A DNA stretch of 25,396 nucleotides from a virus, in IMG/VR virus record IMGVR_UViG_3300009082_000057, positions 1-25,396 of that record; one strand, 5' to 3'. The notes beneath the pieces are model-generated. The model was given only the letters and a program-made list of their open reading frames with translations, did no database searches and had not been told where the DNA came from. This document shows positions 21,607-25,396 of the stretch, piece by piece (position 1 is the stretch's first letter; each line of letters begins with the position of its first letter). A program made the position numbers and the translations under genes.

Positions 21607-21959
21607 TGTATTGACCTCTGATATGCGTATTCTTCTTCAAGATATACTAAATCTTCTTGAGATAATAAGTACAATATAGCTCTGCCTGTTGAGAAGTCAT
21701 CGATTAAAAAAGGATCGGTTTTGTTTCCATCTCTTACAAATACAGACAGCCCGAAAGGTAATACTTTTTTCCAACTATTCAATAGATTGATGTTAGCGCA
21801 GACTCTTAATCCGTTTATTGTCTTAGTGTTGTACTGAATGTCAATGAACCACATTTGAACAGCCGGACGATAGTACAGTTTGAAGAAAATCGTACCACCG
21901 GATATGGAGTGATTGAATGTTTGAATAGGAGTCGCCTGTAATCCCTGTAATTCTGTCAT
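21603..21959 (-). CDS. Baseplate plug-like protein (DUF6983 type), 118 aa
   Basis: The ribosome binding site TTGAGGTAGG is the end of the upstream gene. The 118-residue all-beta protein has FNHSISGGTIFFKLYYRPAV, WFIDIQYN, INGLRVCANINLL and GLSVFVRDG. This matches the small protein found between Dit-like and hub genes in many contractile-tail phages (DUF6983/baseplate plug). It probably fills the centre of the hub. The assignment is from pattern and order. Confidence 0.72.
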   Translation of the reverse strand: MTELQGLQATPIQTFNHSISGGTIFFKLYYRPAVQMWFIDIQYNTKTINGLRVCANINLLNSWKKVLPFGLSVFVRDGNKTDPFLIDDFSTGRAILYLLSQEDLVYLEEEYAYQRSIQ

Positions 21960-21964
21960 GTTAC

Positions 21965-22801
21965 CTACCTCAATCCATAAGCAGCAGCCGCAGTACTGAT
22001 AAGTCTGCCTGTTCCGCGGATATTACCTAACGCTTTCTCTGAACTCTTCATCATTTCGTTTCTAACATCGAATAACTGTCCGTCAAAGTTAGTCACTCCG
22101 AGGCTTGCAAACCTCATTTCTTTTAATGTTACTGTTATATCTGAATAATCTGTACTGTCCTCACCTTGCACCATAGTTATTTTCTGTATCTTCATGTTTT
22201 CGAATATAGCAAACGGAGTTTGAACCGTTAACAAATCGTTACTCAAAAACAATGCGTATAAATCCTCATAAGCCCTTTGTTGCGCTGTTAGAAACGCACC
22301 AGCACCGCTGAACTGCTTAATCATGTTCTTTGTTTTGTTAATTGCCTGATTAACAGTGTTTGCATAGCTCTTTGTTTGGCTTATAACAGTTTGCATAATC
22401 TGTAATGCCTGCGGACTGTAATCACCTAAATACGCATTAACCTGCGATAATGTGTTCGCCATGAACTGCAATATCGCCTCTATCATTTCCGGCTTTCTAC
22501 CGACTAACTCTCCTATATATCCCGATAATTGTATCACTCTCGGTTTTCTTACTATATGATCATTAACAAAAGAGTTATACTCCATGTAATGATCCGTAAT
22601 ATCGGCATCAATATCAAGCTGTTCTGTTTTCTTTACATCGAATAACCAGCCCTGAATGCCCTCAACTGATGGCGGATATATGAGCGATCCTACTGTATTA
22701 TTAAGAAAGCCCGCAGCATCACTAACAGCATTTGCCGACTGACCTGCTATATTGCTAACTGTTTGATTTACTGTGTTTACTGTGCCTAAAACATCAATCA
22801 T
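21965..22801 (-). CDS. Dit-like distal tail/baseplate protein, 278 aa
   Basis: ATG overlaps the tape-measure TGA (ATGA). Characteristic central block: GWLFDVKKTEQLDIDADITD, then FVNDHIVRKPRVIQLSGYIGEL, resembling Dit-like N-terminal domains in Bacillus/Mu-type tails. The middle is a long helical stretch (ILQFMANTLSQVNAYLG, TVNQAINKTKNMIKQF). The end contains ITMVQGEDSTDYSDITVTLK. It likely forms the ring joining the tube to the hub. Confidence 0.8.
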   Translation of the reverse strand: MIDVLGTVNTVNQTVSNIAGQSANAVSDAAGFLNNTVGSLIYPPSVEGIQGWLFDVKKTEQLDIDADITDHYMEYNSFVNDHIVRKPRVIQLSGYIGELVGRKPEMIEAILQFMANTLSQVNAYLGDYSPQALQIMQTVISQTKSYANTVNQAINKTKNMIKQFSGAGAFLTAQQRAYEDLYALFLSNDLLTVQTPFAIFENMKIQKITMVQGEDSTDYSDITVTLKEMRFASLGVTNFDGQLFDVRNEMMKSSEKALGNIRGTGRLISTAAAAYGLR

Positions 22802-24315
22802 TCTCTGTACCCCATTTGAGCGTCGATATTTTTATTCGCTTCTTTCAGTCCGTCTTTTACGCCGTTTTTCACATCGCTTGCGTTTGCATTGCCCTCTATA
22901 ATGACATTGACATTGTTGTTTATATTCGTTGTCTTTGAGCTGTCCTTAGGATTGTTTATTGCCTTGTTTTTCTTATTATCACTCATTGCTTGGAACATTC
23001 CAAACAAACCTGTTTCTCCGCCTTGTTTCAGATATTCTTTGAATATACCCCAATTACCGTCTTCCTCTCCTGCCGTAGCTAATTTGCTTTTGCTTTCATA
23101 ATACTTCTTACCCTGTTGAGTTTTGCTGAATAGCTCGTAATTCCCTGTAAGGATAGAAAATGCAGCAGTAATCAAATCAAGAGTCTTCGCAACGCCTTTT
23201 AATACTTCTCCCCAGACTCCCCACTTCTCAATCATTTCATCAAACTTAGACATATCACCGGAGAAAAAAGCCCCCATTGCCTTAGATATTTCTTTCAATG
23301 TGTCAAAAAGCTCTTTCAACTTCGGATTGTTATCTAATATATGACCGAATAGACTTACCCCCCCTTGAGAGTACACATATAAATCGTCTATAACTGCAAT
23401 AAGCAATATAATAGCCGCTGTAAACAATCCTATCGGACTCAATAACAACGAGGCGTTCATTACTGCAATGATACCTAACAATATCTTGAACGCATTACCC
23501 CATCCAATAGTGCCTTTAATCACATTGTTAATAACGGTTGCCGTATGGACAATAGCCTGAATGAACTTAGAAGTCCAAAAGAAAGCCGTTTTTATGCCCT
23601 TTACAAGGCCCTCTTGATTGTTCTTAATCCACTTCATTATGAATTCATTGACTTTTATAATGCTCGGCGCAAGCCCTGCCGTAATCATTGCTTTAAGATA
23701 TTTCACCGCATTTGTTAGATTTGTAGCAGATCCCCTCGCCTTATCAATAATCATTACTGCGGACTCCGGTATTATGAAAGCGTTCCTTGACATACTATCA
23801 AACTCAACCTTAGATAATTCCAACACTTGCAGTAATTCTTTATTAACGCCTATCTGCTCCATTACATTTTTCTTCATCGCTTGACTTAAACCTTGAGTTT
23901 TAGTCCTTAGCTGTTCCAAAATAGCAAAAGGGTCTTGATTAGGATTTATTCCAAGAAGCTGATAGCCGGATATATTGCCTTGACCGAGTTTTATTTTTTC
24001 CTGATTAGAAGTAATTGCTTTTATGCTGTCTGCAACGGCTTGACCTGATCCCGATACTTCGTCTGCAACAGTTGACCACCGCTGTAACTCTTCCATACTT
24101 GCACCAGTCTCAACTTTGAATTGTTTTAACGCTAAAGCCGTTTTCATTGATTCATCTGTGAGTTTCTTTAATGTAACTATGAATGCACCAACTGCAACCG
24201 CAGTAACTCCAAGGCCTATTTTAATATTCTGTATGGATTTTCCGAAATCTTCGGCTTTTTTAGTATCTGCTTTCAGTCCGATTGTTGCAAAAAGCTCTAA
24301 TATATTCAACTCCAT
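22798..24315 (-). CDS. Tail tape-measure protein, 505 aa
   Basis: TAGGAGGT precedes the ATG at 24315. The N-terminal coiled/helical region (ATIGLKADTKKAEDFGKSIQ) is typical of Mu/lambda tape measures, followed by a hydrophobic segment near residues 32-51. A second hydrophobic region (KILLGIIAVMNASLLLSPIG, then AAIILLIAVI) lies near 280-315. It is downstream of the assembly chaperone and upstream of the Dit-like gene, the expected place. At roughly 1.5 Å per residue, 505 aa would set a short tail of about 75 nm. Confidence 0.88.
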   Translation of the reverse strand: MELNILELFATIGLKADTKKAEDFGKSIQNIKIGLGVTAVAVGAFIVTLKKLTDESMKTALALKQFKVETGASMEELQRWSTVADEVSGSGQAVADSIKAITSNQEKIKLGQGNISGYQLLGINPNQDPFAILEQLRTKTQGLSQAMKKNVMEQIGVNKELLQVLELSKVEFDSMSRNAFIIPESAVMIIDKARGSATNLTNAVKYLKAMITAGLAPSIIKVNEFIMKWIKNNQEGLVKGIKTAFFWTSKFIQAIVHTATVINNVIKGTIGWGNAFKILLGIIAVMNASLLLSPIGLFTAAIILLIAVIDDLYVYSQGGVSLFGHILDNNPKLKELFDTLKEISKAMGAFFSGDMSKFDEMIEKWGVWGEVLKGVAKTLDLITAAFSILTGNYELFSKTQQGKKYYESKSKLATAGEEDGNWGIFKEYLKQGGETGLFGMFQAMSDNKKNKAINNPKDSSKTTNINNNVNVIIEGNANASDVKNGVKDGLKEANKNIDAQMGYRE

Positions 24316-24323
24316 ACCTCCTA

Positions 24324-24955
24324 TTATTTCTCAGCCTTATTAAGTTCATAATAAGTCTCTTCGTACTCATTTATGAACCGGTCATAATCAAGAGCCGCAA
24401 TTACAAGATCGACTCTTGATTTTAAAACCTTTTCAGGGTCTCCCTCAAAATACCCCGACTTAGCAAGTTTAACCGCAAAAAATATCTTGTCGCTTGACGT
24501 TATTTCCGTTTTAGGAAGTTTTTTACCACTCCTGCCATGTCGGTAGTTAGTAATCTTGAAAAGAGACCCTTGAAAAAAGGGGAGATATTCACCTTCATTA
24601 TCTCGAACATAATTTCATAGTAATACTCCCTGTTTCCAACTTTCTCAAAGAAATCTTTGTTTATTTTCTCTGTACCGACAACGGCTCTCTCTGCACACAC
24701 AAAAAGACAATTTCTTACTTTCTTAGACATATCTACTGACAATAATGTTTTCACAAAACTTGTTACTGTCTCATTGCTAACCGAAGATAGGGGCCCTTTG
24801 TCCTCTCCATCCTCACCGTCCGACACATCTTTAATCGAAGATAGATCAAGATTCAAATTGCCTTTGTTTATTGCCTCTTCAACAGCATCTTTCAAGTCTA
24901 TCGCCTCGTCAAATGTTGAGGGCGTAATCCTTAACTCGTTATTACCAATTTTCAT
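24324..24955 (-). CDS. Tail assembly chaperone, long (gpGT-like) form by -1 frameshift, ~210 aa
   Basis: If ribosomes slip -1 at AAAAAAC (24524-24518), translation runs on through KLPKTEITSSDKIFFAVKLA, GYFEGDPEKVLKSRVDLV and YDRFINEYEETYYELNKAEK to TAA at 24326-24324. That adds about 64 residues, and the tape-measure gene begins 9 nt later. The arithmetic closes (632 nt plus one reread base = 211 codons). There is no start codon or ribosome binding site for the extension alone, so it is best read as the frameshifted T domain. Confidence 0.85.
24500..24955 (-). CDS. Tail assembly chaperone, short (gpG-like) form, 151 aa
   Basis: AAGGAG precedes the ATG at 24955. The N-terminal MKIGNNELRITPSTFDEAID is followed by an acidic linker (VSDGEDGEDKGPLSS), then a helical region. 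The frame ends at TAA 24502-24500, eight codons after AAAAAAC. Between the tube gene and the tape measure, this is the place of the gpG/gpGT-type chaperone that coats the tape measure during assembly. The short form is the product without frameshift. Confidence 0.88.
   Translation of the reverse strand: MKIGNNELRITPSTFDEAIDLKDAVEEAINKGNLNLDLSSIKDVSDGEDGEDKGPLSSVSNETVTSFVKTLLSVDMSKKVRNCLFVCAERAVVGTEKINKDFFEKVGNREYYYEIMFEIMKVNISPFFKGLFSRLLTTDMAGVVKNFLKRK
24518..24524 (-). promoter_or_regulatory. -1 ribosomal frameshift slippery heptamer AAAAAAC
   Basis: Zero-frame codons are GTA AAA AAC, so A AAA AAC fits X XXY YYZ. A purine-rich AGGAG lies 4 nt upstream. A weak 4-bp hairpin (TTCC-TAAAAC-GGAA) begins directly after it. 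The stimulator is uncertain. Confidence 0.85.
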
Positions 24956-24982
24956 ATAAAATTAACTCCTTTTTACAACCAA

Positions 24983-25396
24983 TTATGCAATAATCCTATC
25001 AACTCTTGAGAACACAAGAGTGTAAACAGAGACCGATTGTTCAGTATCTCCGTCCATATTCTCTTTTGTTGCCGGATATTTCTGTACAACACCGTTATTG
25101 AAAGAATAAATGATGTTAGAGATGTTCCCTAATCCGTCCCCTACTCTTTTAATGAATTCTCCGGTTAATAATATATAACCGGCTCTATTGCTCTTATACG
25201 ATGTTATTTCTGAATTCAATAACTTGTCATCCGGTGAACCAGAAATCAATCTTAATGTTGCATTGACAACCTGACCGCTTGCATTAAATGCAATTATAGC
25301 ATTGTTGTCTTTTCCGCTTTTCATTTCAACAAGATTGTTAGGAATGTCAATCATTACACAATCCCCATCGGCGAAATCTTTCATTATCCTGTCTTG
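24983..25396 (-). CDS. Tail tube protein (DUF3277/XkdM-like), 5' end outside window
   Basis: The frame is open to the right edge: residues Q-D-R-I precede the first Met, whose ATG at 25384 has no convincing ribosome binding site, so the true start is probably outside. The seen part, DFADGDCVMIDI, then FNASGQVVNATLRLISGSPD, IIYSFNNGVVQKYPATKE and VSVYTLVFSRVDRII, follows the FADGD ... LSGSPxDxLLN ... layout of small tail-tube proteins. It lies immediately upstream of the assembly chaperone, as expected. Likely forms the inner tube of the tail. Confidence 0.75.
   Translation of the reverse strand, partial: QDRIMKDFADGDCVMIDIPNNLVEMKSGKDNNAIIAFNASGQVVNATLRLISGSPDDKLLNSEITSYKSNRAGYILLTGEFIKRVGDGLGNISNIIYSFNNGVVQKYPATKENMDGDTEQSVSVYTLVFSRVDRIIA

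Noticed and set aside
24324-24520. Independent small gene between chaperone and tape measure
   Set aside because: No start codon with a ribosome binding site; the frame joins the upstream gene exactly at a slippery heptamer.

Overview
The window is part of a tailed-phage genome or a prophage with a contractile tail (myovirus type). Evidence for this is a baseplate J-like protein, a gp25-like wedge protein, a hub, a puncturing-spike protein, a tape-measure protein and a frameshifted tail assembly chaperone, all in the usual order. The DNA is AT-rich with strong purine-rich ribosome binding sites, and very many genes are coupled by ATGA, GTGA or 1-base overlaps. This suits a low-GC bacterial host such as a Firmicute or a spirochaete, but nothing in the sequence fixes the host. 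No integrase, repressor, packaging gene, tRNA or CRISPR is visible.

The layout is two convergent blocks. Positions 1-11001 (+ strand) are the early/replication side. It starts with the tail end of a leucine-rich-repeat protein, then about 4 kb of small, mostly unrecognised genes, including a duplicated gene pair and a possible ThyX-like protein. A small HExxH metallopeptidase and several micro-ORFs follow. After that comes a DNA metabolism module: a small HTH-like protein, a VRR-NUC nuclease, an SF2 helicase carrying a LAGLIDADG intein exactly in its DECH box, SSB, a PC4-like ssDNA-binding protein, a YqaJ exonuclease and a RecT annealase with an added N-terminal zinc-finger-like segment. Two nearly identical 25-bp promoter-like elements (about 4564 and 8573) precede the two halves of this module and probably co-regulate them. 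The block ends in a hairpin terminator at 11011-11035.

Positions 11040-25396 (- strand) are the late side, read right to left. The order is tail tube, tail assembly chaperone with a -1 frameshift site (AAAAAAC), tape measure, Dit-like protein, baseplate plug, hub, spike, gp25-like, J-like, DUF2612-like wedge protein, a glycine-rich fibre/adhesin and a large beta-helix tailspike. A cassette of membrane proteins follows: a membrane metalloprotease-like HEYGH protein, an anchored cytoplasmic protein, several 1-3 TM small proteins and a C39-like cysteine peptidase. This cassette is plausibly the lysis/host-interaction module. It ends in its own terminator at 11040-11066, back to back with the early one.

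The early proteins would process and recombine phage DNA: resection by YqaJ, annealing by RecT, ssDNA protection by SSB and PC4, unwinding by the helicase, and branch or flap cleavage by VRR-NUC. The late proteins build the tail and probably release the virions.
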